Origin: Bradyrhizobium zhengyangense | GTDB lineage: Bacteria > Pseudomonadota > Alphaproteobacteria > Rhizobiales > Xanthobacteraceae | DNA length: 64,000 nt | Assembly (NCBI RefSeq): GCF_022012435.1 | Contig: NZ_JAKLUA010000001.1 | Location: 1,426,001 to 1,490,000 of the forward strand | Reading direction: 5' to 3' | In this document: positions 36,422-45,910 of the stretch, one piece after another | How positions within the stretch are numbered: the first letter of the stretch is position 1 | How the letters are laid out: each line of letters opens with the position of its first letter | The notes under the pieces: model-generated | Databases searched by the model: none | Told to the model about the DNA's origin: nothing | The model's input: only the letters and a program-made list of their open reading frames with translations | Translations under genes and position numbers: made by a program

Positions 36422-37255
36422 ATGGCCCGGTTTGAACGCGCAGCACTCCTGAAGCGGTTCCGCGAGATGGCGAAGCGCGGCGAGCCGATCGTCGGCGGCG
36501 GCGCCGGCACCGGCCTGTCGGCCAAATGCGAGGAGGCCGGCGGCGTCGATCTCATCGTCATCTACAATTCCGGCCGCTATCGTATGGCTGGGCGCGGCTC
36601 ACTTGCCGGGCTGATGCCTTATGGCGATGCCAACGCGATCGTCGTCGAAATGGCCGGCGAAGTGCTGCCGGTCGTCAGCAAGACGCCGGTCCTCGCGGGC
36701 GTGAACGGCACCGATCCGTTCCGCGACATGGATGTGTTCCTCGACCAGCTCAAGACACTCGGCTTCGCCGGCGTGCAGAACTTTCCGACCGTCGGCCTGA
36801 TCGACGGCGTCTTCCGCGCCAATCTCGAAGAAACCGGCATGTCCTACGCGCTGGAGATCGACATGATCGCGAAGGCGCGCGAGAAGGACTTGCTGACGAC
36901 GCCTTACGTCTTCAGCGAGAAGGAAGCGGCGGCGATGGCGATCGCCGGCGCCGACATCATCGTCTGCCATCTCGGCCTCACCACCGGCGGCACGATCGGC
37001 GCGCAGACCGCGCCCAAGCTGAAGGACTGCCCGGCACGCATCGACACCTGGGCATCCGCGGCGCTCAGCGTCAACCCTGACATCCTGGTGCTCGCCCATG
37101 GCGGCCCGATCGCGGATCCCGCCGATGCCGATTTCATCATGAAGAACACGCGTTACTGCCACGGCTTCTACGGCGCCTCCTCGATGGAGCGGCTGCCGGT
37201 GGAGCGGGCTTTGACGGAACAGGTCCGCAAATTCAAGGCGATCGGCGCGCCGTAA
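36422..37255 (+). CDS. Phosphoenolpyruvate-hydrolase-family TIM-barrel protein
   Basis: A 277-residue TIM-barrel protein of the family annotated as PEP hydrolase (PF09370-type). It shows [34 protein letters not shown] and [15 protein letters not shown]. It lies three bases after the UPF0261 fusion. In plant Tm-1 proteins the same two domains are joined in one chain, so the two gene products here probably act together. The reaction is not established for this branch. Confidence 0.8.
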   Translation: MARFERAALLKRFREMAKRGEPIVGGGAGTGLSAKCEEAGGVDLIVIYNSGRYRMAGRGSLAGLMPYGDANAIVVEMAGEVLPVVSKTPVLAGVNGTDPFRDMDVFLDQLKTLGFAGVQNFPTVGLIDGVFRANLEETGMSYALEIDMIAKAREKDLLTTPYVFSEKEAAAMAIAGADIIVCHLGLTTGGTIGAQTAPKLKDCPARIDTWASAALSVNPDILVLAHGGPIADPADADFIMKNTRYCHGFYGASSMERLPVERALTEQVRKFKAIGAP

Positions 37256-37281
37256 CGCCTGCAAGATCGAGGGAGGGAAAC

Positions 37282-40188
37282 ATGTCAGGGATCCTGGTCG
37301 GCGAGCTCATCCTCTGGCTGATCGTCGCCATCATCGTGATCGTGGTTGGCGTCTACATCGTCAACTGGCTCTACCATCGCTCCTCCAAGGAGGTGTCGTT
37401 CGTCCGCACCGGTTTCCTCGGCGAACGCGTCGTCATCAACGGCGGCGCGTTCGTGCTGCCCTTCATCCACGATTACACGCCCGTCAACATGAACGTGCTG
37501 CCGATGGGCATCGTGCGCTCGCGGCAGGACGCGGTGATCACCCGCGACCGCATGCGTGTCGACATCGAGGCCGACTTCTATGTCCGGGTCCAGGCCACCC
37601 GCGAAGCGGTCTCGATCGCCGCCGCCACGCTCGGCCGCCGCACCATGGAGCCGGAACAGCTCCATGCGCTGCTGGCCGGCAAGTTCATTTCAGCGATCCG
37701 CTCGGTCGCATCCGAAATGACCCTCGAAGAGATGCACGAACGACGCGGCGACTATGTCACACGCGTCAAGACCAATGCGGCCGAAGCCCTCGCCCAGAAT
37801 GGTCTTGAGCTCGAATCCGTCGCCATCACCGATCTCGACCAGACCGACCTTGAATTCTTCAATCCCTCGAACCGGTTCGACGCCGAAGGCTTGACCCGGC
37901 TGATGGAGGACATCGAGGCCCGGCGCAAGCTGCGCAATGACATCGAGCAGGACTCGATGATCAAGATCCGCACCCGCAATCTTGAGGCCGAGCGGCAGGC
38001 GCTCGAAATCGAGCGCGAGAGCGAGACCGCGCGGCTGGAGCAGGAACGCGACATCGAGATGCGCCGCGCGCTCCAGCGCACTGAAGTCGCCCGCGAACGC
38101 GCGCTGCGCGAGACCGAGGCCGAACAGGCCCAGATTTCTGCGCGTGAGGCGATCGAGCGCTCGCGGATCGCCAATGAGCAGGCGATTGCGGAGGCCCGCA
38201 TCGCCGCCGAACGCGAGACGCGCCAGAAGGAAATCGAGCGCACCCGCACCATCGAAGAAAAGGAGTTGCTGGCGCGCGAGGAGATCGAGAAGACCCGAAT
38301 CGCCAATCAGCGCTCGATCGACACGACGCGGATTGCCTCCGAACGTGATGTCCGCCAGCGCGAGATCGAACGCATGCGCACTGTCGAGGAAGCCGAGATC
38401 GCGGCACGCGAGGCCATCGAGAAGGCCCGCATCCAGCAGGACCGTGTCGTCACCGACGCCCGCATCGCCAATGAGGAGGAGACAAAGCGCCGCGAGATCG
38501 AGCGCACCCGCGCCGTCGACGAGGCCGAGATCGCCGCCCGCGAAGCCACCGAAAAGGCCCGCATCGCCCAGACCTTGATCGTGAATGTCGAGCGCATCTC
38601 CTCCGATGAGCGTACCCGCGCGCTGGAGATCCAGCAGGTCCGCACCATCCAGGAGGCCGAGATCGAGGCGCAGCGTGCGGTCGAGGCCGCCCGCATCGGC
38701 CGCGAGCGGACGCTGGCCGCTGAGCGGATCGCCGCCGAGCAGAGCACGCGGCAACTGGAGATCGAGCGCAACCAGAGCCTCGAAGTCGCCGGGATCGCCG
38801 CGCGCGAGACCACGGAAGCCTCGCGCATTGCCCAGGAAGAGCGCGTCCGCTCGCTGGAGATCGCGCGCAACCGGGCCGTCGAGGAGGCCGACATCGCCTC
38901 CCGCGAGGCGATCGAGGCGGCCCGCATTGCCCAGGAGAAGGCGGTCGCGGCCGAGCGCATCCAGGCCGAGCGCGACACGCGTTCGCTGGAGATCGAACGC
39001 ACCGGCATTCTGGAGGCCGCCGAGCTGAAGCGGCGCGATGCCATCGAGCGGCAGCGCATCACGGTCGATCTCGCGCTGGAGGCCGAGCGGATCAACTCGT
39101 CCAAGAAGCGCGAGGTGCTCAATATCGAGCAGAAGAAGGCGATCGAGATCGCGGACGAAGACCGCGTCATCGCGCTCTCCGCCAAGAAGTCCGAGCGGAT
39201 CGACGCCGACCGCCAGGTTCGGCAGGCCGAAATCGTCGCCCGCAAGGAGGTCGAGACCACCGACGTCTCGCGCGAGCAGGCGCTGGAGGCCGCCCGCCTC
39301 GAGCGCCGACGCGCAATCGAGCAGCTCGAGGTGGCCCGTGTCCAGTCACTGCAGGAGGCCGAGATCGCCTCCCGCGAGGAAGTCGAGCGCGCCCGCATCG
39401 CGTCCGACCGCGGCCTCGACGAGGCTCGTGTCGGCCGCGAGCGCGAGCTGCGCAAGCTGGAGGTCAACCGCGAGAAGGAGGTCGAGACTGTTTTGATGGA
39501 GAAGGCGATCGCCATTCACCAAAAGTCGCTGGAAGAATCGGCCGCGAAGGCGATGGCGGAGGAAGCGCGGATGCGGGCCACCGAGGCCGCCGAACGCGTC
39601 ATCACCGCGCGCGAGAGCGAGATCGCAAAACGACGCAAGACGGTCGAGGTGCTGCTCGCCGAGAAGCAGGCCGAGGAGACACGGATCGCCGCGGACGCCG
39701 AACGTGTGCGTGCGGCCGTCGAAGCCGAGGCGCAGCGGATGCTCAACGAGGCCGAGAACGTGCTGACCGACCAGGCTCGCTATTCGTTGTTCCGCCGAAA
39801 GCTGCTCGACAAGATCGAAGGTATCGTGCGCGAGAGCGTCAAGCCGATGGAGAAGATCGAGGGCATCCGTATCCTCCAGGTTGACGGCCTCCATGGCAAC
39901 GGCGGCGGTGGCAATGGCGGACGCAGCGCCACCGACGAGGTGATCGACTCCGCGCTGCGCTACCGCGTGCAGGCGCCGCTGATCGACTCCCTTCTGTCGG
40001 ACATCGGCGTCGAGGGTGGCAGCCTTGCCAAGATGCCGGGCCTGATCCGCGAAGCTCGCGACATGCAGGGTATCAAGGAGTCCGCACGCAAGAGCGGCGG
40101 TGGCGGCGACAAACCCGCGGCCTCCCCGCCTGCGGCCGAGGGCGGCGGCGAACCGCCGGCCGAACGCGGTCCGCGGAAGAAGAGCTGA
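37282..40188 (+). CDS. Giant flotillin-like SPFH protein with 44-residue coiled-coil repeats
   Basis: A 968-residue membrane protein. One helix (residues ~5-30) is followed by an SPFH/Band-7 domain (~35-200). A very charged, Arg/Glu-rich coiled coil runs from ~205 to 780, and a flotillin-like end (ARYSLFRRKLLDKIEGIV) precedes a Gly/Pro-rich tail. Bacterial flotillins are usually ~500 residues; the extra length comes from tandem repeats at residues 273-613. Flotillins scaffold membrane microdomains. Its place between importer and oxidase genes suggests it assembles them at the membrane, which is inference. Confidence 0.85.
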   Translation: MSGILVGELILWLIVAIIVIVVGVYIVNWLYHRSSKEVSFVRTGFLGERVVINGGAFVLPFIHDYTPVNMNVLPMGIVRSRQDAVITRDRMRVDIEADFYVRVQATREAVSIAAATLGRRTMEPEQLHALLAGKFISAIRSVASEMTLEEMHERRGDYVTRVKTNAAEALAQNGLELESVAITDLDQTDLEFFNPSNRFDAEGLTRLMEDIEARRKLRNDIEQDSMIKIRTRNLEAERQALEIERESETARLEQERDIEMRRALQRTEVARERALRETEAEQAQISAREAIERSRIANEQAIAEARIAAERETRQKEIERTRTIEEKELLAREEIEKTRIANQRSIDTTRIASERDVRQREIERMRTVEEAEIAAREAIEKARIQQDRVVTDARIANEEETKRREIERTRAVDEAEIAAREATEKARIAQTLIVNVERISSDERTRALEIQQVRTIQEAEIEAQRAVEAARIGRERTLAAERIAAEQSTRQLEIERNQSLEVAGIAARETTEASRIAQEERVRSLEIARNRAVEEADIASREAIEAARIAQEKAVAAERIQAERDTRSLEIERTGILEAAELKRRDAIERQRITVDLALEAERINSSKKREVLNIEQKKAIEIADEDRVIALSAKKSERIDADRQVRQAEIVARKEVETTDVSREQALEAARLERRRAIEQLEVARVQSLQEAEIASREEVERARIASDRGLDEARVGRERELRKLEVNREKEVETVLMEKAIAIHQKSLEESAAKAMAEEARMRATEAAERVITARESEIAKRRKTVEVLLAEKQAEETRIAADAERVRAAVEAEAQRMLNEAENVLTDQARYSLFRRKLLDKIEGIVRESVKPMEKIEGIRILQVDGLHGNGGGGNGGRSATDEVIDSALRYRVQAPLIDSLLSDIGVEGGSLAKMPGLIREARDMQGIKESARKSGGGGDKPAASPPAAEGGGEPPAERGPRKKS
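38098..39120 (+). repeat. 132-base internal repeat coding for 44-residue units
   Basis: Within the flotillin gene the start of the unit (EIER-type) recurs at residues 317, 361, 405, 449 and 493, exactly 44 residues apart, then at 526 (33) and 570 (44). A more diverged copy begins at 273. All steps are multiples of 11, the hendecad period of a slightly right-handed coiled coil. In DNA this is a 132-base (12 x 11) repeat. The copies have diverged in sequence but keep exact length. Confidence 0.85.
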
Positions 40189-40198
40189 GGTCTGACCC

Positions 40199-40636
40199 AT
40201 GCCCCGCGTCTACGTCTCCACCGTCGTCAATGCGCGCAACGATCGCGTCTGGGCGCGCGTGCGTGATTTCAACGGCCTGCCGAACTGGCACCCGGCGATT
40301 GCCGAAAGCCGCATCGAGGGCGGCGAGCCCTCGGACAAGATCGGATGTGTGCGCGACTTTCGCCTGCGCAATGGCGACCGCATCCGCGAGAAGCTGCTCG
40401 GCCTCTCCGACTACGACATGTTCTGCACCTACTCGATCCTGGAATCCCCGATGGGCGTCGAGAACTACGTCGCAACCTTGCGCCTGACGCCGGTCACCGA
40501 CGGCGACCAGACCTTTGTGGAATGGACCGCCGAGTTCGACTGCGCGCCGGAGCGCGAGACCGAGCTCGTCGGCAATATCGGCGGCGGTGTGTTCCAGGGC
40601 GGGTTCGATGCCCTGAAGCGCGTGTTCGGAGGCTGA
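40199..40636 (+). CDS. SRPBCC family protein (first of a tandem pair)
   Basis: A 145-residue START/polyketide-cyclase-like protein with a hydrophobic ligand cavity fold. Markers are WARVRDFNGLPNWHPA, SDKIGCVRDF and TPVTDGDQTF. It is clearly related to the next gene. In cox operons an SRPBCC protein (CoxG) accompanies the molybdenum enzyme, so one or both of this pair may hold that role or bind the substrate. It follows the flotillin gene by ten bases. Confidence 0.8.
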   Translation: MPRVYVSTVVNARNDRVWARVRDFNGLPNWHPAIAESRIEGGEPSDKIGCVRDFRLRNGDRIREKLLGLSDYDMFCTYSILESPMGVENYVATLRLTPVTDGDQTFVEWTAEFDCAPERETELVGNIGGGVFQGGFDALKRVFGG

Positions 40637-40641
40637 TATCC

Positions 40642-41085
40642 GTGCCGCATATCGTCAAAAGCACGATCCTGGACGCACCGACCGATGCGGCGTGGGCGAT
40701 GCTGCGCGATTTCAACGGGCACGACCGCTGGCATCCGGCAGTGGCGACCTCCTCGATCGAGCGCGCGCATGCCTCGGACAAGATCGGCTGTATCAGGCGG
40801 TTCAAGCTGAAGGACGGCGCGGAGCTGCGCGAGCAATTGCTGGCGCTATCCGACCTCGAACAGAGTTTTAGCTACTGCCTGCTCGATACACCGATCCCGA
40901 TGTTCAACTACGTCGCCCATGTCCGCCTGCTGCCTGTGACCGACGGCGACCGCACGTTCTGGCACTGGGAGTCGCGCTTCACGGCCAGGCCGGAAGACCG
41001 CGACCGCATCACCCACATGGTCGCCGAAGACATTTACCAGGCCGGATTCGATGCAATCCGCCGGCATCTGAAGGAGGCCGCCTAG
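40642..41085 (+). CDS. SRPBCC family protein (second of a tandem pair)
   Basis: A 147-residue paralogue of the preceding protein, sharing RDFNG..WHPA, SDKIGC.R.F and PVTDGD.TF. The start is GTG 40642, with GGAGG nine bases ahead (inside the previous gene's end). Its stop abuts the next ATG directly. A tandem duplication followed by divergence is the simplest origin. It may form a heterodimer with its partner. Confidence 0.8.
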   Translation: MPHIVKSTILDAPTDAAWAMLRDFNGHDRWHPAVATSSIERAHASDKIGCIRRFKLKDGAELREQLLALSDLEQSFSYCLLDTPIPMFNYVAHVRLLPVTDGDRTFWHWESRFTARPEDRDRITHMVAEDIYQAGFDAIRRHLKEAA

Positions 41086-41904
41086 ATGGCCGTGACAGTG
41101 AAGACTTTTGCGAGCGCCAGCGAGGCGGCGGGGGCACTGTCCTCGGATCGCAGCGCGCGCTATCTCGGCGGCGGCACGCTGGTGATGCGAGCGCTGAACG
41201 AGGGCGATGTTGCGATCTCGACCGTCGTCCGCGCCCAAGATCAGGCATTGACCCGGATCGACGCATCCGGCCCGCGCATCACGCTGGGCGCCGGCGTCAC
41301 CTTCGCGCGCATCCTCGCTGACCGCGATCTTGGCTTCCTGCACGCCCCTGCGCGTTCGATCGGCGGCCCTGCGGTACGCAACATGGGAACAGTCGGCGGC
41401 AATCTCTTTGCGCCGAATCCTTATGGAGATTTCACCGTCGCGCTGCTCGCGCTCGATGCGACCGTCGCCGTCGCGGGCGCCTTTGGCGCGCGCGACATCG
41501 GAGTCGAAGAATTTTTGCAGGCGCGCGACCGGCAGCCCGGAACGCTGGTCTTGTCGATCTCCTGCACCCGGCCTGTAAGCAGCGAGGCGTTCCGCTATCG
41601 CAAGATCGCGCGTATCAAGCCGAAGGGCGGTTCGGTCATCACGCTCGCCGCGCATCTGCCGATCTCAGGCGGCCGGATCGCAGGCGCGCGGATTGCGCTG
41701 GGTTCGATGGCGCCGACACAGATCCGTGCCCGCGCTGCCGAGCGGGCACTGGAAGGACGCTCGCTGGACGCGGCGACCATCGCCGCCGCTGCATCCGCGG
41801 CGACCGAAGGAACGTCACCCCCCGACAATGCGCTCGGCAGCGCCTGGTATCGCCGCGAAATTGTCGGCGTCCACCTGCGCCGCCTGCTGTCCGGACAGGA
41901 ATAG
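41086..41904 (+). CDS. Molybdenum hydroxylase, FAD-binding subunit (CoxM-like)
   Basis: A 272-residue FAD subunit of the xanthine dehydrogenase/CO dehydrogenase type. Flavin motifs are RYLGGGTLVM and NMGTVGGNLF (variants of AGGxS and TxGG). It carries electrons from the iron-sulfur subunit to an acceptor. It is first in the order M-S-L used by cox-type operons and abuts the SRPBCC gene. Confidence 0.88.
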   Translation: MAVTVKTFASASEAAGALSSDRSARYLGGGTLVMRALNEGDVAISTVVRAQDQALTRIDASGPRITLGAGVTFARILADRDLGFLHAPARSIGGPAVRNMGTVGGNLFAPNPYGDFTVALLALDATVAVAGAFGARDIGVEEFLQARDRQPGTLVLSISCTRPVSSEAFRYRKIARIKPKGGSVITLAAHLPISGGRIAGARIALGSMAPTQIRARAAERALEGRSLDAATIAAAASAATEGTSPPDNALGSAWYRREIVGVHLRRLLSGQE

Positions 41905-41909
41905 ACCGC

Positions 41910-42386
41910 ATGTCCAAAATACCCCTGCAATTTCGTCACAACGGCCGCGACGTCGCGATCTTCGTCGACGGCGGCACCAATCTGCTGGTGGCGCTGCGCG
42001 AACTGATCGGCGACATGACGCCGAAATTCGGCTGCGGCCAAGGCGGCTGCGGCACTTGCAGCGTGCTGATCGACGGCGAACTCCACCTCTCCTGCCTGAC
42101 GCTGGCGGAAACAGTCGCGGGCCGCTCCGTTGAGACGCTCGACGGCATGAAGCAGGGTCCGAACCTGCATCCGCTCCAGCGCGCCTTCGCGGACAATTTC
42201 GCCGCCCAGTGCGGCTATTGCACGCCGGGCATGTTGATGGCTGCAAAAGCCCTGCTCGACCGCAATCCCTCGCCCAGCCGCGACGAGGTCATCGAGGCCA
42301 TCTCCGGGAACATCTGCCGCTGCACCGGCTATGAGCCGATCATCAATGCCATCCTCGCCGCCGCCGGCGGCCGGGTCAGCGCCTGA
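41910..42386 (+). CDS. Molybdenum hydroxylase, [2Fe-2S] subunit (CoxS-like)
   Basis: A 158-residue subunit with both clusters: a plant-ferredoxin-type site (GCGQGGCGTCSV plus a later Cys) and the C-terminal helical site (CGYCTPGM and CRCTGY). It relays electrons from the molybdenum centre to FAD. It lies five bases after the FAD-subunit gene. Length is normal. Confidence 0.9.
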   Translation: MSKIPLQFRHNGRDVAIFVDGGTNLLVALRELIGDMTPKFGCGQGGCGTCSVLIDGELHLSCLTLAETVAGRSVETLDGMKQGPNLHPLQRAFADNFAAQCGYCTPGMLMAAKALLDRNPSPSRDEVIEAISGNICRCTGYEPIINAILAAAGGRVSA

Positions 42387-42397
42387 AGGACGTCGCC

Positions 42398-43993
42398 ATG
42401 CTGGAACTGCGCAAGGATATTTTCGCCGACGAGCGCGACGATAATTTGAAGGAAATCGGCAAGGGCACCCAGCGCCAGGACATGCTCGGCCACGTTACGG
42501 GCACGTCGAGCTACTTCAATGACCACAAGCTGCAGGGCATGCTGCATCTGAAGGTCGTACGCTCGACGCAGGCACATGCACGCATCCGCCGTATCGACAC
42601 GGCCGAGGCCGAGCGTTCGGCCGGCGTGCGCCGGATCATCCGCGGCGCCGACGTGCCGGTCAATCTCAACACGCTTTTGAGCCTGATCAATTTCGGCAAG
42701 GACGACGAGCCGTCGCTGGCGGTCGACAAGGTCCGCTACAAGGGCGAGCCCGTTGTCGCCATCGTCGCCGACAGCGAGCGCGAGGCCTTTGAGGCCATCG
42801 CAAAGGTCAGGATTGACTACGAGCCGCTGCCGGCGGTATTCGACGTCGAGGACGCACTGAAGCCCGGCGCGCCCGTGGTCAACGAGACCTATCCGAAGAA
42901 CACTTTCACCTATCACGAGACCTATGACCACCAGCGGCTTCGCTTCGGCGATGCCGATGCGGCGCTGGCGACGGCCGATCACGTGCTGGAGCAGCGCTAC
43001 CAGATGTCGCCGATCGAGCACGCGCCGACCGAGACCAATGGTGCAATCGCTGCCCCCGACACCAACGGCCGTTTCGTCGTCTACACCTCGACCCAGGCGC
43101 TGTTCTTCTCGGTCGATACCTGCGCCAAGATTTTGGACGTCCCTTCCAACACCTTCCACTTCATCGGCGGCACCGTCGGCGGCGGGTTCGGCGGCAAGGT
43201 TGATACGCTGACCGAGCCGCTCGCCATTCTCGGCGCGATGCTGACTGGAAAACCCGTGCGCTACGTGTTCGGGCGCGAAGAGGAGATGCAATACGGCCCG
43301 CCGCGCGGCGCCGAGCGCATCTACATCAAGGACGGCGTGATGCGTGACGGCCGCATCGTCGCGCGCAAGATCCTCGCCTATTTCGACAGCGGCGCCTATA
43401 CGCGGCTGTCGAGCTACGCCGCGGTGAAATGCGCAGCGCATCTGCCGGGCCCTTACACCATCCCGAACGTCTATGGCGACGTCTATTGCGTCTTCACGAA
43501 CCGCACGCCGGCGACCGCCATGCGCGGCTTCGGTGTCACCGCGATGGACTTTGCCATCGAGTGCCAGATGGACAAGCTGGCGCACCTCATCAACATGGAC
43601 CCGATGGAGTTCCGGATCCTCAACGCCTATCGCGACGGTGACATGAAAGCGCACCGGCGCGAAGCCAAGAACACGGCGCTGATCGAATGTGTGCAGGTTG
43701 CGGCCGAAAAGGCAAAATGGCCGCTTCGCGAGGAATTCAAGCGCGCATCGTCGCGCAAGGACGGCGGCGGCAGTCGCGCCGTAATCCCGCCGACACCGGC
43801 GGATGCTTCGCGCGCACGTCCCACCGCTCCGGCTCAGCAGCGCACCAGCTACGACAGGCTGCCACCCACTGTCACGCGCGAACCGCCGCGCGAGCCGCCT
43901 CCACCGGTTCCTCCGCCGCCCTCGCCGCGGCCACCTGCACCGTCGCATGGTGCGACCCGCTTCTCCTCCGTCTTCGGCACCAGGAGGCGCTAG
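42398..43993 (+). CDS. Molybdenum hydroxylase large subunit, N-terminal half, with proline-rich tail
   Basis: A 531-residue protein equal to the N-terminal part and first molybdopterin domain of a CoxL/XdhB-type subunit (ad domain first; GGTVGGGFGGK; TPATAMRGFG). The CO-dehydrogenase loop AYRCSFR is absent; AMRGFG stands there, as in xanthine- and aldehyde-type enzymes. From residue 453 the chain becomes a Pro-rich, low-complexity tail (79 residues) ending in a TAG stop. The C-terminal half is the next gene in the same frame. The substrate is unknown. Confidence 0.85.
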   Translation: MLELRKDIFADERDDNLKEIGKGTQRQDMLGHVTGTSSYFNDHKLQGMLHLKVVRSTQAHARIRRIDTAEAERSAGVRRIIRGADVPVNLNTLLSLINFGKDDEPSLAVDKVRYKGEPVVAIVADSEREAFEAIAKVRIDYEPLPAVFDVEDALKPGAPVVNETYPKNTFTYHETYDHQRLRFGDADAALATADHVLEQRYQMSPIEHAPTETNGAIAAPDTNGRFVVYTSTQALFFSVDTCAKILDVPSNTFHFIGGTVGGGFGGKVDTLTEPLAILGAMLTGKPVRYVFGREEEMQYGPPRGAERIYIKDGVMRDGRIVARKILAYFDSGAYTRLSSYAAVKCAAHLPGPYTIPNVYGDVYCVFTNRTPATAMRGFGVTAMDFAIECQMDKLAHLINMDPMEFRILNAYRDGDMKAHRREAKNTALIECVQVAAEKAKWPLREEFKRASSRKDGGGSRAVIPPTPADASRARPTAPAQQRTSYDRLPPTVTREPPREPPPPVPPPPSPRPPAPSHGATRFSSVFGTRRR

Positions 43994-45016
43994 ATGACCC
44001 GGCATCGCGGACGCGGCATCGCGTCGATCAACTATCCCATCGGCATGAATCTCGGCGGTGATCCCAGCCAGGCGCTGGTGCATTCCAACCCGAGCGGCAA
44101 GTTCACGGTGGCGCTGTCGTCGATCGATCTTGGCCAGGGCATGAAATCCGTCACGCGGCAGATCTGCGCGGAGACGCTCGGCGTGCCGGTCGAGGATGTC
44201 TATGTCGACACGGCCGATTCCGACACCGGCCCGCATTGCATGGGCTCGTTCGCCTCGCGCGGCACCCATCGCGTCGGCAATGCCGTGATGGCGGCGGCGC
44301 GCGAGGCGCGCGGCGTGATGATGGAGGCGGCCGCCGAGGAGCTGGAGGTCAACGCCGCCGATCTCGAGACCGACGGGCGCGGCAATATCCATGTCAAGGG
44401 TGCGCCGCACCGCTCGATCTCGACCAAGGACGTCGCGATTGCCGCGCAGTTCAAGCAGGGCAAGACCATCTCGGGTCGCGGCATCTTCCTGGTGCCGCTC
44501 TCCGAAGTGAATCCGGAGACCGGCGAGATGTCGCCGGCGACATGCTACGCCCATGCCTGCCTCGTCGCCGAGGTCGATGTCGACGACGAGACCGGCGAAG
44601 TAGCGATGGTGCGAATGGACTCGGCCTATGAACTCGGCCGTGCGCTCAATCCGCGCCTGGTCGAGCAGCAGCTCGTCGGCGGCGCCTGGATGGGCGTCAG
44701 CCACGCGCTCTATGAGACGCCGGAGCCTTACTATCCAGAGCCCGTGCATGGCCCGCGCGACTTCGTTGAATATCTGATGCCCGGCCCCGGCGACATCTGC
44801 CCGCATGACATCGCGGTGCTGGAGCGCCCTGCCCCGGATGGTCCGTTCGGCGCCAAGGGCCCCGGCGAGATGTGCGCGAACCCGGTGCTGCCGGCGGTGG
44901 CCAATGCGATCTTCAACGCGGTCGGCGTGCGCATCGATGATCTTCCGATCACCCCTGAGAGGGTGCTGCGCGCAATCAAGGCCCAGGGCGGCGCGCGGCC
45001 GCAGGCGCGGCGCTAG
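43994..45016 (+). CDS. Molybdenum hydroxylase large subunit, C-terminal half
   Basis: A 340-residue protein equal to the second molybdopterin domain, beginning HRGRGIASINYPIG and containing SIDLGQGMKSVTRQI, GSFASRGTHRVGNA and the active-site Glu in AKGPGEMCANP. Its ATG directly follows the TAG of the N-terminal half, in the same frame, with a perfect AGGAGG at 43982-43987. The strong ribosome site argues that the two halves are made as separate chains rather than the gene being broken by a nonsense mutation. Confidence 0.85.
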   Translation: MTRHRGRGIASINYPIGMNLGGDPSQALVHSNPSGKFTVALSSIDLGQGMKSVTRQICAETLGVPVEDVYVDTADSDTGPHCMGSFASRGTHRVGNAVMAAAREARGVMMEAAAEELEVNAADLETDGRGNIHVKGAPHRSISTKDVAIAAQFKQGKTISGRGIFLVPLSEVNPETGEMSPATCYAHACLVAEVDVDDETGEVAMVRMDSAYELGRALNPRLVEQQLVGGAWMGVSHALYETPEPYYPEPVHGPRDFVEYLMPGPGDICPHDIAVLERPAPDGPFGAKGPGEMCANPVLPAVANAIFNAVGVRIDDLPITPERVLRAIKAQGGARPQARR

Positions 45017-45028
45017 AGGTTTTGGTTC

Positions 45029-45906
<878 letters not shown>

Positions 45907-45910
<4 letters not shown>

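Noticed and set aside
38098..39120. CRISPR-like or satellite repeat
   Set aside because: The 132-base period lies wholly inside an open reading frame, keeps frame, and encodes a coiled coil. There are no spacers between identical repeats.
38307..39515. Long Ser/Arg-rich frame antisense to the flotillin repeats
   Set aside because: Its repetitive character is produced by the 132-base repeat of the sense gene. It has no independent signal of coding.
41086..45016. Form-I CO dehydrogenase (coxMSL)
   Set aside because: The large subunit lacks the AYRCSFR loop that holds the copper-binding Cys. The gene order alone is not enough for that name.
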